Shown here piece after piece: positions 27,213 through 35,293 of a stretch of DNA of 64,000 nt. A program made the position numbers and the translations under genes. Below the pieces are notes generated by a model. The model was not told the origin of the DNA and searched no databases. It worked only from the letters and a program-made list of their open reading frames with translations. Position 1 is the first letter of the stretch; each line of letters starts with the position of its first letter. This DNA comes from JAPPLB01 sp965218555 (GTDB lineage Bacteria; Acidobacteriota; Terriglobia; Bryobacterales; UBA6623), in assembly GCA_965218555.1 (NCBI GenBank), contig OZ244625.1, positions 1,984,001 to 2,048,000 on the forward strand. The letters are read 5' to 3'.

Positions 27213-27884
27213 TTAGTCAACCAAGCTTATAATACATCGGCCTCGTGAGGTTCGTGGCCCAATGATTTTGCAGGTCCTCTCGGCACGGCTAGAGACGGGC
27301 CGTGAGTAACGAGGATGGTCATGCTCCGTGAAAACTACGCGCACATCTTGTCCTCGTTCCGAAAAAAGCCCGACCAAACGAATCGGCACGTCAAAAACTT
27401 TATGTGAGACAAGAGCTTTCAACTGACGCTGTGCCTGTTCGTAGTATAAGGTGCTGTTGGACGCAGGAAACATATGGGCCTTTGTAACGATCACTGCGAG
27501 ATCAACAGTGCGTCTGGAGAATTGGATTCGAGCCTTGACGAAGAGTTCTGAGCGAACAACATTGTTTAATAGGAATGGGTAGTTCGAAAACTGTGCTTCT
27601 GCAATGACTCCAGCTTTCCCGAAGTCAACGTCCGTTCCCAAGAAACGGTATTCATCAGGAATGGGAAGGCGCGTTTCCCATCCTAGCTTTCTTAGGCCTT
27701 TCTTAATATGGCTGTTCGTTCCGACCGGGTCGAAAATTGTGTTGCCTTGAATCCCGGCTTGATCTGAGGCCTTTAAATATAGCGGCATTGACGAGAGCAC
27801 TTGTTCGAGTTCGAACCATTGATGCGAGTGCTGCCCTCTAAGCAATTCGCCGACTCCGTTGAAGTCAGTCGTCTGTAGCAACAT
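27213..27884 (-). CDS. Restriction endonuclease, BglII-like
   Basis: 223 aa. Residues 85-98 (DVDFGKAGVIAEAQ) hold Asp87, Glu96 and Gln98 with the D-x8-E-x-Q spacing known for BglII (Asp84, Glu93, Gln95 from published structures), in place of the more common PD-D/ExK Lys. The overall length is similar to BglII. I see no other family with this pattern. The gene overlaps the upstream controller gene by 20 bp and is convergent with the methylase. It should cut unmodified DNA; the recognition site is unknown, with AGATCT or a relaxed form as a guess only. Confidence 0.7.
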   Translation of the reverse strand: MLLQTTDFNGVGELLRGQHSHQWFELEQVLSSMPLYLKASDQAGIQGNTIFDPVGTNSHIKKGLRKLGWETRLPIPDEYRFLGTDVDFGKAGVIAEAQFSNYPFLLNNVVRSELFVKARIQFSRRTVDLAVIVTKAHMFPASNSTLYYEQAQRQLKALVSHKVFDVPIRLVGLFSERGQDVRVVFTEHDHPRYSRPVSSRAERTCKIIGPRTSRGRCIISLVD

Positions 27885-28164
27885 TCGCTGACTCCGCTAG
27901 CTCTCGTTCGAGTTGTGCTAAGAAGGTCTGAAGTTCTACACCGAGAGCGCTGCAAAAAGCTCTCAGTTCGACCACGTCAAGGCGGCGTTCCCCCCGTTCG
28001 CACTTGCTGACAAACGATTGAGTCTGTCCCAGAAGGTTGGCCAACTCCTTCTGCGTGACCCCCGCTTCTCTGCGGACATGACGCAGCAAGCGCAATAAGG
28101 CCGTGTAGTCCTTTGAGAACGGGGACTTTTTGAGGCGATCTGAAGCTGTTATGTCCGAGACCAA
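27865..28164 (-). CDS. XRE-type HTH protein, probable R-M controller (C) protein
   Basis: 99 aa. Helix-turn-helix at about 36-67: VTQKELANLLGQTQSFVSKC then ERGERRLDVVELR, a clear XRE fold. The listed start is TTG; no internal Met exists, so the start is not certain. It overlaps the endonuclease start by 20 bp and lies beside a symmetrical operator-like sequence. In C-protein R-M systems this protein first delays and then activates endonuclease expression until DNA is methylated. That role here is inferred from position and operator. Confidence 0.8.
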   Translation of the reverse strand: MVSDITASDRLKKSPFSKDYTALLRLLRHVRREAGVTQKELANLLGQTQSFVSKCERGERRLDVVELRAFCSALGVELQTFLAQLERELAESANVATDD

Positions 28165-28168
28165 ACTC

Positions 28169-28208
28169 GACTATAAAGTCTAAAATCGAATAGTCCAAAA
28201 TAGACTCT
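28169..28208. promoter_or_regulatory. Candidate C-box operator upstream of the controller gene
   Basis: Read on the minus strand toward the gene, it contains GACTTTATAGTC (28169-28180), a GACT-N4-AGTC palindrome of the type C proteins bind, plus related GACT/GTC half-sites at 28192-28208. It ends 5 bp before the TTG start, so the transcript may be leaderless, as known for several C genes. Confidence 0.5.
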
Positions 28209-28499
28209 TTGTCCGATGTGCAAGCCCAGCACATTTGGCCAAGGAAACGTTCCCGCCGAATCGCGGAGCAGGCTCTTCAGTACTTGGATCGGAACCGGGG
28301 TTGGGGCCAATAAATGGCAGGATTTCACGACATGCTGAAAGAAGTGCAGCGGCACTCGGCGAGGGCCGTTTTGAGATTGCCGAATGACAGGGCCTGGATC
28401 TCAGGATCGATTCCAGTTTCTAACTGGTCGCTCATCAGGAGGAGCGAAGAGCATAGTAAGATCCTCCTTCTAGTAGACTGTCGCTGAGCAACCCTCTGC
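28209..28499. other. Intergenic, no gene seen
   Basis: About 290 bp between the R-M controller and pyrE. Only short frames. The controller promoter may extend into its left part and the pyrE promoter into its right end; no clear motif could be assigned. Confidence 0.4.
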
Positions 28500-29054
28500 A
28501 TGACCGATCTGGAACAACTCTTGCAGATCCTCCAAAAAAACTCCGTCCGCTACGGTGATTTCACACTTGCCTCCGGCCAAAAAAGCAATGTCTACGTGGA
28601 CGCGCGCCTGACGACTTTGCGCGCCGAGGCAATGCCGCTGATCGGGCGGGCTTTCCTGGCGAAGTTTCGAGAGCACGGCTGGAAACCGAGGGCCGTCGGT
28701 GGGCTTACGATGGGCGCGGACCCCGTCGTCACCTCAATCGCCCGCGAGTCGCTCGACACGGACAGACCCATCAACGCCTTCCTTGTTCGCAAAGAGGAGA
28801 AGCAGCACGGGCGACTTGGCAGCTTGGTAGGCGTCGATGAAACCGAGGGCTTGGAAGTCGTCATCGTAGATGATGTGCTCACGACGGGCGGTTCCACGAT
28901 CAAGGCGATCGAGCGCGCCAGAGAAGCCGGCATGAACGTGCTCGGCGCGGTCGCGCTCGTCGACCGCGAGCAGGGCGGCCGGGAAAACATCGAGGCGATC
29001 GATTGCGCTCTCGACCGCATTTTCATCCTGAAGGATCTATTGGGACGGAGTTGA
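28500..29054 (+). CDS. pyrE: Orotate phosphoribosyltransferase
   Basis: 184 aa. Transfers the phosphoribosyl group of PRPP to orotate in pyrimidine synthesis. Visible: FTLASGQKSNVYVDARL (N-terminal orotate-binding block), VGGLTMGADPVVTSIA, FLVRKEEKQHG (flexible loop) and the PRPP-binding LEVVIVDDVLTTGGSTIKAI. No other pyr genes are adjacent. Confidence 0.93.
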   Translation: MTDLEQLLQILQKNSVRYGDFTLASGQKSNVYVDARLTTLRAEAMPLIGRAFLAKFREHGWKPRAVGGLTMGADPVVTSIARESLDTDRPINAFLVRKEEKQHGRLGSLVGVDETEGLEVVIVDDVLTTGGSTIKAIERAREAGMNVLGAVALVDREQGGRENIEAIDCALDRIFILKDLLGRS

Positions 29055-29079
29055 TCCGAGCTCCTCGTCGATTGCGGGT

Positions 29080-30441
29080 CTACTGAAACGGCATGATCAT
29101 CGAGAACACCTGGGTGAGAATCAAGCCCGCCACGCCCATGATGGCCAGGAGCGGAGTCCAGGTCTTCAGAGCCTCCATTTCCGTGAAGCCGGACATCTGC
29201 TTGTAGACCCAGAAACCGCTGTCATTCATCCAAGACCCGATCAGCGATCCCGAACCGATCGCGCACGCTACATAAACTGGGTGGTAGGGCGGCGGCGCGG
29301 CAATGATCAACGGCGCCATGATTGACGATACGGTGATCATAGTGACCGTGCCGGACCCCTGAGCTACCTTGATCAGCGTAGCGAGCAGACCGCTCAGCAG
29401 CAGGAACGGGATACCGAAGTCGTGCGCCAGGTTACCCAGCGTCGTCCCCACCTCGGCCTTCACCAGCATACCCCCGAACGACCCGCCCGCCGCTGTGATC
29501 AAGATGATCAACCCGCCGCTTGCGAAAGCCGTTTCAACCGGTTTCGCCAATTCACTCAAGCTGTATCCCTTCTGGCTTGCCAGCAAGTAGAGCGAAATCG
29601 CCGCCGACGCCAGTAGAGCGAAGTTCGGGTTCCCCAAGAAACCGGTCACACCCGCGATCGGACTCGTCTTGTCGATGGCGTTCACGGCCGTGTTGGAAGT
29701 AATGAAGATCACCGGCAGCACGATGGGAAGGATGGACATCAAGAAGCTGGGCAAGCGGCTTTCTTTTTCTTTGGCCAGAGCCTCGAGCTCGGTCAACGTC
29801 AGGCCGGCCGTCTCGCGGAGCGGAATATCCAGCGCGCGGTCGCGGTTTTTTGCAAATAGCCAGCCGACGATTGACATGGGCACTCCGACGAGCGCACCAA
29901 CGAGAATCATCATCCCCAAGTCGAAGTCGAGCGTCGCCGCCATCGCCAGCGGTCCCGGTGTCGGCGGCACCAGGCTGTGAGTCACGGCCCCGCCGGCGCA
30001 AATGGCCATAACGAAAAGAACGTAGTTGCCGCCCATCCGCACGCGCATGGCGCGGGCCAGCGGTATCAGCAGGTAGAAGACCGTATCGAAGAATACGGGC
30101 ACCGAGAGCACATAGCCGCTGCTGAGCAATGAAAGCGAAGCGTTCTTCTTGCCCAGCAGGCGGACGAACACCCTGACAATCCTGTCTGCCGCACCGCTTT
30201 CCATCAGGCACTGCCCAATGAGCGCCGCCAACGCAATGACGATCCCAATCCCACCGCATACTCGGCCAAACGCGCCCGCCACTTCGGGCATCACCTCGCC
30301 CAAAGTCACCTTCGATGACAGCAGTCCCACAATCGTAGCCGCCGTGATCAGCGCCATGAAAGCGTTGATCTTCATACGGATGATCAAGACGAAGACGACG
30401 GCGATCGCAATCGCCAGTACAACAAGAGGATGAATCTCCAT
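29080..30441 (-). CDS. GntP family gluconate:H+ symporter-type permease
   Basis: 453 aa, about 12 hydrophobic segments. Family blocks: MKINAFMALITAATIVGLLS near the N-terminus, SGYVLSVPVFFDTVFYLLIPL, GGAVTHSLVPPTPGPLAMA, and C-terminal AQGSGTVTMITVSSIMAPLI with GSGSLIGSWMNDSGFWVYKQ. The family takes up gluconate and related sugar acids. Substrate not determined; no gluconate kinase or regulator is beside it. It converges with pyrE, leaving 25 bp between them. Confidence 0.9.
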   Translation of the reverse strand: MEIHPLVVLAIAIAVVFVLIIRMKINAFMALITAATIVGLLSSKVTLGEVMPEVAGAFGRVCGGIGIVIALAALIGQCLMESGAADRIVRVFVRLLGKKNASLSLLSSGYVLSVPVFFDTVFYLLIPLARAMRVRMGGNYVLFVMAICAGGAVTHSLVPPTPGPLAMAATLDFDLGMMILVGALVGVPMSIVGWLFAKNRDRALDIPLRETAGLTLTELEALAKEKESRLPSFLMSILPIVLPVIFITSNTAVNAIDKTSPIAGVTGFLGNPNFALLASAAISLYLLASQKGYSLSELAKPVETAFASGGLIILITAAGGSFGGMLVKAEVGTTLGNLAHDFGIPFLLLSGLLATLIKVAQGSGTVTMITVSSIMAPLIIAAPPPYHPVYVACAIGSGSLIGSWMNDSGFWVYKQMSGFTEMEALKTWTPLLAIMGVAGLILTQVFSMIMPFQ

Positions 30442-30582
30442 GGCTGGGGAATCTTAGCAAGTCGCCGCAGGTGTGTCCACTGATGTTGACGAGAAATCCT
30501 TGTTTGCGAGTAGCTTACGATACGGCTACCGCATCCTGCGCCCCTTGATTTCCTATACTGATTTCTGGAGGATCGCAAAAAC

Positions 30583-30906
30583 ATGTCGGACGAACAGAGT
30601 GGAACGAATATCGTCTGGTTCCTGACCGGAGCGGCGCTGGGCGCGTCGATAGCGCTCCTGCTGGCTCCGCAAACGGGCAGCGAAACCCGGCGGCTTGTCA
30701 AGCGTCGGGCCGTCGAGGGACGAAGTGCCCTGGCTAGGGGCGGCCGCGAAGCCTACGAGCAAGGCCGAGAACTTTACGAAAGAGGCAAGGAACTTGCCGA
30801 CGAAGCGGGCGGCGTGGTCGAGCGCGGCAGGGAAGTGGTTTCCAAGGTCAAAGAACGAGTTCGTCCGGCCAAAAGCAGCGGCGAAGCGGCGGCGGAGACA
30901 ACTTAG
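30583..30906 (+). CDS. YtxH-domain protein
   Basis: 107 aa. One N-terminal membrane segment (IVWFLTGAALGASIALLLAPQTGSETRR), the YtxH signature G-x-x-x-G-x-x-x-A-L-L-x-A-P-x-x-G, followed by a charged amphipathic helical tail (about 45-95, Glu/Arg-rich). Members are associated with envelope stress, but no enzymatic role is known. RBS GGAGG about 14 bp upstream. Confidence 0.8.
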   Translation: MSDEQSGTNIVWFLTGAALGASIALLLAPQTGSETRRLVKRRAVEGRSALARGGREAYEQGRELYERGKELADEAGGVVERGREVVSKVKERVRPAKSSGEAAAETT

Positions 30907-31151
30907 GGACATCGATCAGGGTTTGCGAGGAGTCGTTCAGGGAACAAATCGGCATCTCCTCCCTTTGGAGAGCCGCCGGAAGCACCGCCGTTCGGAACTA
31001 CTAATCGACAGGCTATCCCGACTTTCTCAAGTTCGGTTTCGCCCGGCGGAGCATACCCTTGCTTTTCGCTTTTCTGGAGCAGGGTTTCTTCTTGGGATAC
31101 CGAGAACGCTCAAGAAGAAACTCGAGAAGACTGTCTGTACCCCCGGAACAA

Positions 31152-31169
31152 GCACGACCTGCCTCTTCG
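31152..31169. repeat. Target-site duplication, left copy (18 bp)
   Basis: GCACGACCTGCCTCTTCG, identical to 32637-32654, directly flanking the TGT and ACA ends of the insertion sequence. Confidence 0.8.
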
Positions 31170-32636
31170 TGTCAACGCCCAATAGAAATGTCCCCTTGTA
31201 CGTCAAGAGGGAATCGTCGTCGTCGAGGCGGTGGGAATGTGGGAATCGCGGCAGCGATTTCCGTCATTTCCACAGCCCGCCGCGCCGCCGCGTCGTTTTT
31301 TCCACGGCCGGGTAGCGCCGCCAAGGATGGTCGGCCGCTGGTGGCCGCGGCAGCGGCGCCCTGCGAGGCCGCGGCTCAGCATGCCGCTGCGGTTGCGGTT
31401 GCGCCAGCGGCTCGAAGGCCACCTCGCGATCCTGGTGCACCACTCGCAGCTCCCCACCCCGCGCTTGTTGCACCGTCACTCGTGCTCCCGCTCCCAGGTC
31501 TTGATTCCGCTTGGGCTTCAACTGCAAGAAGCGATTCTCAAAACGCACCACCCAGTCGTTGGAGACCACCCGTTCAGCTTCCAAACAAAACACCCCTCTC
31601 AGGTCCAGGCCCTCAGGCACAGGCCGGTGAAAGTTCGCCGCCGCCGGTTGCCGCCCGAAGCGGGCGTTGTGCTCCTCCAGATAGCCCTGCTGCAGATAGC
31701 GGTTCGCCGCCTCGTAATCGCTGATCCCCGCCAGCCGCCTCTTCTTGATCAGACGGTCTTGATGCGTTCCGTGGTGGCGCTCCACACGCCCTTTCGCCTG
31801 CGGGGACGACGCCACAATGATCCCGATGCCCAGCTTCGCGCACATGCGTCCGAACTGCGTCTGCGGCTCGACTCCTTCGATGGCTTCCCGTGATGTCGGC
31901 CGCCGCTGGTAGACGTTCTTCCCATCGCAGTACAACGCCTGCGGAACGCCGTATCGACGCACCCACGCTTGCAGCAGATCGGCGGCCGCCCAAGTCGTCT
32001 CCTCGTCCGAGAAACGGCACAGCCCCAGACCGCTCGCATCGTCGACGAAGTTCATCAGACAAGCTTGAGGTCCACGTTCCTCCAGCCAATGGTGGTGCGA
32101 ACCGTCGAGTTGCACCAGCTCGCCGAAGTGCGCCCGCCGCTGCCGTCGCCTGCGGTGCGGCCGGCGCTTTCTGCTGCGGCTCCACAGACCGCCCGCCCGC
32201 ATCCAGCACCGCAAGGTCTCGCGGGACACTTCGATCTCGTGATCCGATGCCAAATGTTCCGCCGCCAGCGTCGGCCCAAAGCGCTCGCCCGGCCCTCCCC
32301 CGTAGTGCTCCCGCACCAACTCCAAAACCCGCTCGCGGCGCTTTTCATCGGCGCGGTTCGAAGCACGGCCAACATGGCCGTGCAGCAGCGCCTTGCCCCC
32401 TCCCTCGCCGTAGCGCTTCTTCAGACGCTTCGCCTGCCGATAGCTCACCCCCATCAACGTGGCCGCTTCTGTCAGCTTCACATCCCCGCGCTGCACCCGG
32501 CTCAGCACTTCACCACGCCTGATTTCCTTCGTGCTCATCCATGTCCTTCCCAATCTCGGCTCCTCCTTCGGAGCCCCAGATTAGGGGACACATTTCTATC
32601 GGGCGCTCATGGGGACATTATCATTGGGCTACAACA
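31170..32636 (-). mobile_element. Insertion sequence, ISNCY/IS1202-like, 1467 bp
   Basis: Ends are TGTCAACGCCCAATAGAAAT (left) and, reversed, TGTTGTAGCCCAATGATAAT (right), sharing GCCCAAT-N3-AATGTCCCC. A second inner copy of the end motif lies at 32581-32604 (GACACATTTCTATCGGGC). It carries one transposase gene and is flanked by a perfect 18-bp direct repeat (31152-31169 and 32637-32654). Long target duplications are known for the ISNCY/IS1202 group. Confidence 0.8.
31264..32538 (-). CDS. DDE transposase of the ISNCY/IS1202-like element
   Basis: 424 aa from ATG 32538 with GGAAGGA upstream (TTG at 32553 is an alternative). An N-terminal HTH (LTEAATLMGVSYRQAKRLKK) is followed by an Arg-rich linker and a DDE integrase core: LVQLDGSHHHW (D), YCDGKNVYQ (D), KGRVERHHGTHQ (E). 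Catalyses cut/copy-and-paste of the element. Apparently intact. The C-terminal tail is Pro/Arg-rich. Confidence 0.88.
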   Translation of the reverse strand: MSTKEIRRGEVLSRVQRGDVKLTEAATLMGVSYRQAKRLKKRYGEGGGKALLHGHVGRASNRADEKRRERVLELVREHYGGGPGERFGPTLAAEHLASDHEIEVSRETLRCWMRAGGLWSRSRKRRPHRRRRQRRAHFGELVQLDGSHHHWLEERGPQACLMNFVDDASGLGLCRFSDEETTWAAADLLQAWVRRYGVPQALYCDGKNVYQRRPTSREAIEGVEPQTQFGRMCAKLGIGIIVASSPQAKGRVERHHGTHQDRLIKKRRLAGISDYEAANRYLQQGYLEEHNARFGRQPAAANFHRPVPEGLDLRGVFCLEAERVVSNDWVVRFENRFLQLKPKRNQDLGAGARVTVQQARGGELRVVHQDREVAFEPLAQPQPQRHAEPRPRRAPLPRPPAADHPWRRYPAVEKTTRRRGGLWK

Positions 32637-32654
32637 GCACGACCTGCCTCTTCG
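32637..32654. repeat. Target-site duplication, right copy (18 bp)
   Basis: GCACGACCTGCCTCTTCG, identical to 31152-31169. Perfect identity suggests a fairly recent insertion. Confidence 0.8.
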
Positions 32655-32928
32655 CCGCGGCGGAATCAAGATCATCGATCTCCGTGGCTCGCCGGCCCCC
32701 GATCAAGAAGAGCGAGCCGGCTGCAAGTAGCGGGTTGATATCGGAAGTCGCGATGCCAACCGGCGTGCTGCACGCTGCCTCGGACCAGCATCGCAACCGC
32801 AACCCTGCTCGAAGAATCGTTGTGCGTTCCCGCCGGAAACCAACAGCGGCCGCTGTGCGGACAGCCTGTCGAGCCAACGCTCTTGTCGTGTCTTTGGGTC
32901 TTGCGATACCGCGTATACTCAAAGGGCT

Positions 32929-33162
32929 ATGCCGATTTTCGAGTACCATTGTTCCGATTGCGACACGCGGTTTGAGTGGCTCGTGTTGAGCCGCCGTGTC
33001 GAGGACCCGAGCTGCACTGAGTGCGGCAGTACGACCGTGCGGAAAGTCCACTCTACTTTTGCTGCTCAGACAATGACCGGATCGAGTGTGGGAGCGTCGG
33101 AGGGTCCTTCTGATGGCCTCTGCAACACCTGCGGCGTGCCGGGCCCGTGCGCGATGAACTGA
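32929..33162 (+). CDS. FmdB family zinc-ribbon protein
   Basis: 77 aa. MPIFEYHCSDCDTRFEWLV followed by PSCTECGSTTVRKV supplies the two CxxC pairs of the FmdB/putative regulatory zinc ribbon. A further CNTCGVPGPC sits at the C-terminus. FmdB-like proteins are small and widespread, with no settled role. The remnant gene on the other strand and the IS lie just upstream. Confidence 0.88.
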   Translation: MPIFEYHCSDCDTRFEWLVLSRRVEDPSCTECGSTTVRKVHSTFAAQTMTGSSVGASEGPSDGLCNTCGVPGPCAMN

Positions 33163-33422
33163 CCTTGATGCCCCGCTACCTCGCGGACGAGGCGCATGAT
33201 AGGTTCGCCATGCCGGTACCCAGCCCTCCGAAGAAGCTTACGAGCGGGAGCTGAGCAGGGAACGGAAACTGCTGATTCTCCATCACACACACCCTCACGG
33301 CCGCCGATACCCTCACCGTTATGGTGGGCCACGCCGCCAAACCAGCCCAACCTGCCCACTGTGATCTCAGAGGTACAGGTTGGCGGCGACGTGAAACGTT
33401 GGCGGGCATCCTGGCTGTTCAC
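33163..33422. other. Intergenic, no gene seen
   Basis: About 260 bp between the fmdB-type gene and the convergent M16 peptidase gene. No terminator-like hairpin or coding signal recognised. Confidence 0.4.
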
Positions 33423-34937
33423 CTAGCAGGTGAGTGAATCCCGGGCTATCCGGAGGCCACGCAGGTTGCCCAGGACCGCGAGCGCAATGCGGTTCGGCTG
33501 AAACCACTCCCAAGCCAAATCGCGGATTTGAGCGGTTGTCACTTCCTCGATGCGGCTGCCCACCTCGTCAAGGGTCAGGAAGCGGCCCAAATACTTCTCT
33601 TGCCGCGCCAGGTTCGACATACGGCTCGAGGTGGATTCAAGACTCAGCAGCAGACTTCCCTTGAGGTGATCTTTGGCGCGGCGGAGTTCGTCGTTGGCTA
33701 CTGGTTTTTCCTTGAGATCCCGGAATTCGGCCATCACGTGTTGCACAACCTCACGGGCTGTCTCGACCGAGGTCCCTGCATACACCGTCAGACATCCTGC
33801 GTCGGCGTAGAGGCCGAAGTCCGAAAAGACGGCGTAGGCCAGGCCCGCGCGTTCTCGGATCTTCAGGAACAGCCGTGAGCTGACACCGCCGCCCAGAACC
33901 GTATTCAAGACGAAACTCGCGTAGCGCCGCGGGTCCGCTATGGGATGCGTGGGAACACCGAGGCACACATGCGCCTGCTCCAGCGAAGGCTTGTCCCGCA
34001 TCACGACCGCGGGGTTCGCCTTCGGGGGGTCGGCGGGCTTTTGATACGGCTGCGCCTTGATGCCTTGGAAGCGTTCCTCGATCATCTGTGCGAACTGCTG
34101 GTGGTCGAGATTGCCGGCGGCCGTAACGATCAGATTCACCGGGTTGTAGGTCCGCGCGAAGAACCGCCTCAATTGAGGACGGTTGAAGCTGTTGATCGTA
34201 CGCTTGTTCCCGATGATGGGCCGCCCCAGCGAATGGCCTTTCCAGAAGTTCTTCGCAAAGGTCTCTTGCAACAGATAGTCGGGATTGTCCTCGTCCATCT
34301 TGAGTTCTTCGAGGACGACTCCCTTCTCCTTCTCAATGTCCTCGTCTCGGAACAAGGGGTTGAGGACCATGTCGGAAACGACATCGAGGGCGCGAGGCAG
34401 ATGCTCGTCCAGCACTTTGGCTGTGAAACCAACGCTTTCTTTGGTTGTGAAAGCGTCCAGGTGGCCCCCGATCGCGTCTATCGAGCATGCGATTTCCTCG
34501 GCCGTCCGCGTGGACGTGCCCTTGAACACCATGTGTTCAATGAAATGGGTGATACCGCTCTCACTGTCGGATTCGTGACGTGAACCGGTGTCGACCCAGA
34601 AGCCGATGGATACGGAGCGCACATGCGGCATCCGCTCAGTGATGACGCGCAACCCGTTCGGTAGAACCGTTTTCTGAACCTCGGGGTTGGAATCGCTCGC
34701 AGAAACCACCGTTAGATTCGCGACGCCGGGAATCAAGAACTGCGGATCGCTTTTGACGCTGCCTTCCGCCAGACGTTCCGCGCGCTGGGTCCGATTCCTG
34801 GCGGTTTCGCGCCGCTTGGCTTCGCGGGCTGCTTGCCGCATTTCGTAACCGTCAAGACGGTCACGAATGGCCGCAAGGAGATCCGCCTTGCTTGGGCCCG
34901 GCAGCGGTAGCTTGAGCTGTCGTTGGCTTCTTGCCAT
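33423..34937 (-). CDS. M16 family zinc peptidase with basic N-terminal extension
   Basis: 504 aa from ATG 34937 (a TTG at 34961 would add 8). Core begins about residue 87 (VQKTVLPNGLRVITERMPHV). The inverted zinc motif is HFIEH (131-135) with Glu211 in VVLEELKMDEDNP; these are the H-x-x-E-H plus distal Glu of pitrilysin/MPP-type peptidases. The second half carries the R/Y substrate-binding pattern (SSRLFLKIRERAGLAYAVFSD). The first 85 residues, rich in Arg, Lys and Glu, have no counterpart in typical members, and no signal peptide is present. Likely cytosolic. Confidence 0.9.
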   Translation of the reverse strand: MARSQRQLKLPLPGPSKADLLAAIRDRLDGYEMRQAAREAKRRETARNRTQRAERLAEGSVKSDPQFLIPGVANLTVVSASDSNPEVQKTVLPNGLRVITERMPHVRSVSIGFWVDTGSRHESDSESGITHFIEHMVFKGTSTRTAEEIACSIDAIGGHLDAFTTKESVGFTAKVLDEHLPRALDVVSDMVLNPLFRDEDIEKEKGVVLEELKMDEDNPDYLLQETFAKNFWKGHSLGRPIIGNKRTINSFNRPQLRRFFARTYNPVNLIVTAAGNLDHQQFAQMIEERFQGIKAQPYQKPADPPKANPAVVMRDKPSLEQAHVCLGVPTHPIADPRRYASFVLNTVLGGGVSSRLFLKIRERAGLAYAVFSDFGLYADAGCLTVYAGTSVETAREVVQHVMAEFRDLKEKPVANDELRRAKDHLKGSLLLSLESTSSRMSNLARQEKYLGRFLTLDEVGSRIEEVTTAQIRDLAWEWFQPNRIALAVLGNLRGLRIARDSLTC

Positions 34938-35293
34938 GGCTCTCAAGACATCCTGACACAATCATGATCCAGACGAACTTCCGATCGCAAGCTCCGAGGA
35001 AGCGAGTGCATCCGTCGATCCTCAGTCAGAAAACGGCGGAATGCGTCGCCTAATGCGGTTATTGTTATCGCTGAGAGTAGTATCGATCGTCTTTTCCCTT
35101 TATAACCCTATAGCCCGAGGAACGGAGGGTTGAGCTGTATCAAAAAGCATCTTTTTGATACAGAAGGGGATAGAAATCGTTCGCGGCCGTGGTCACGGCT
35201 TCGGTTGCTCACTGGAGAATTCGGCGCCGGGTCCGGGGCCGGCGGGTTAGAATGGCTGGATTCCGGGAGTATTGACAAGGAGAGTGTTTCGGC
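34938..35293. other. Intergenic, contains a strong hairpin
   Basis: About 350 bp between divergent genes. Besides the hairpin at 35135-35163, only AT-rich stretches (CTTTATAACCCTATAG at about 35098) that may hold promoters, and an AAGGAG box at about 35277 before the next ATG. Confidence 0.5.
35135..35163. terminator. Perfect 13-bp hairpin with 3-nt loop
   Basis: CTGTATCAAAAAG-CAT-CTTTTTGATACAG. The stem is perfect. The A/T-run halves give U-rich RNA on either strand, so it may terminate or attenuate transcription in either direction, or be a protein-binding palindrome. It precedes the transhydrogenase start by about 130 bp. Confidence 0.45.

Larger units (their letters stand above)
31027..32880 (-). 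pseudogene. Interrupted gene remnant, possibly the C-terminal end of a GldG-like protein
   Basis: If the IS (31170-32636) and one copy of its 18-bp duplication are removed, the minus strand reads on from ...NPLLAAGSLFLIGGRRATEI, through DLDSAAAKRQVVLVPGVQTV and FSSFFLSVLGIP, to a stop at 31027. The upstream (N-terminal) part fades after about 80 codons. The pattern of a buried GSLFLxGG, a charged linker and a hydrophobic C-terminal helix resembles the end of GldG-type ABC-auxiliary proteins. This resemblance is weak and from memory. Confidence 0.3.

Noticed and set aside
33423..34937. Second half of a two-gene M16 (PqqF/MPP pair)
   Set aside because: Both halves of a typical single-chain M16 protein are present and no second M16 gene adjoins it.
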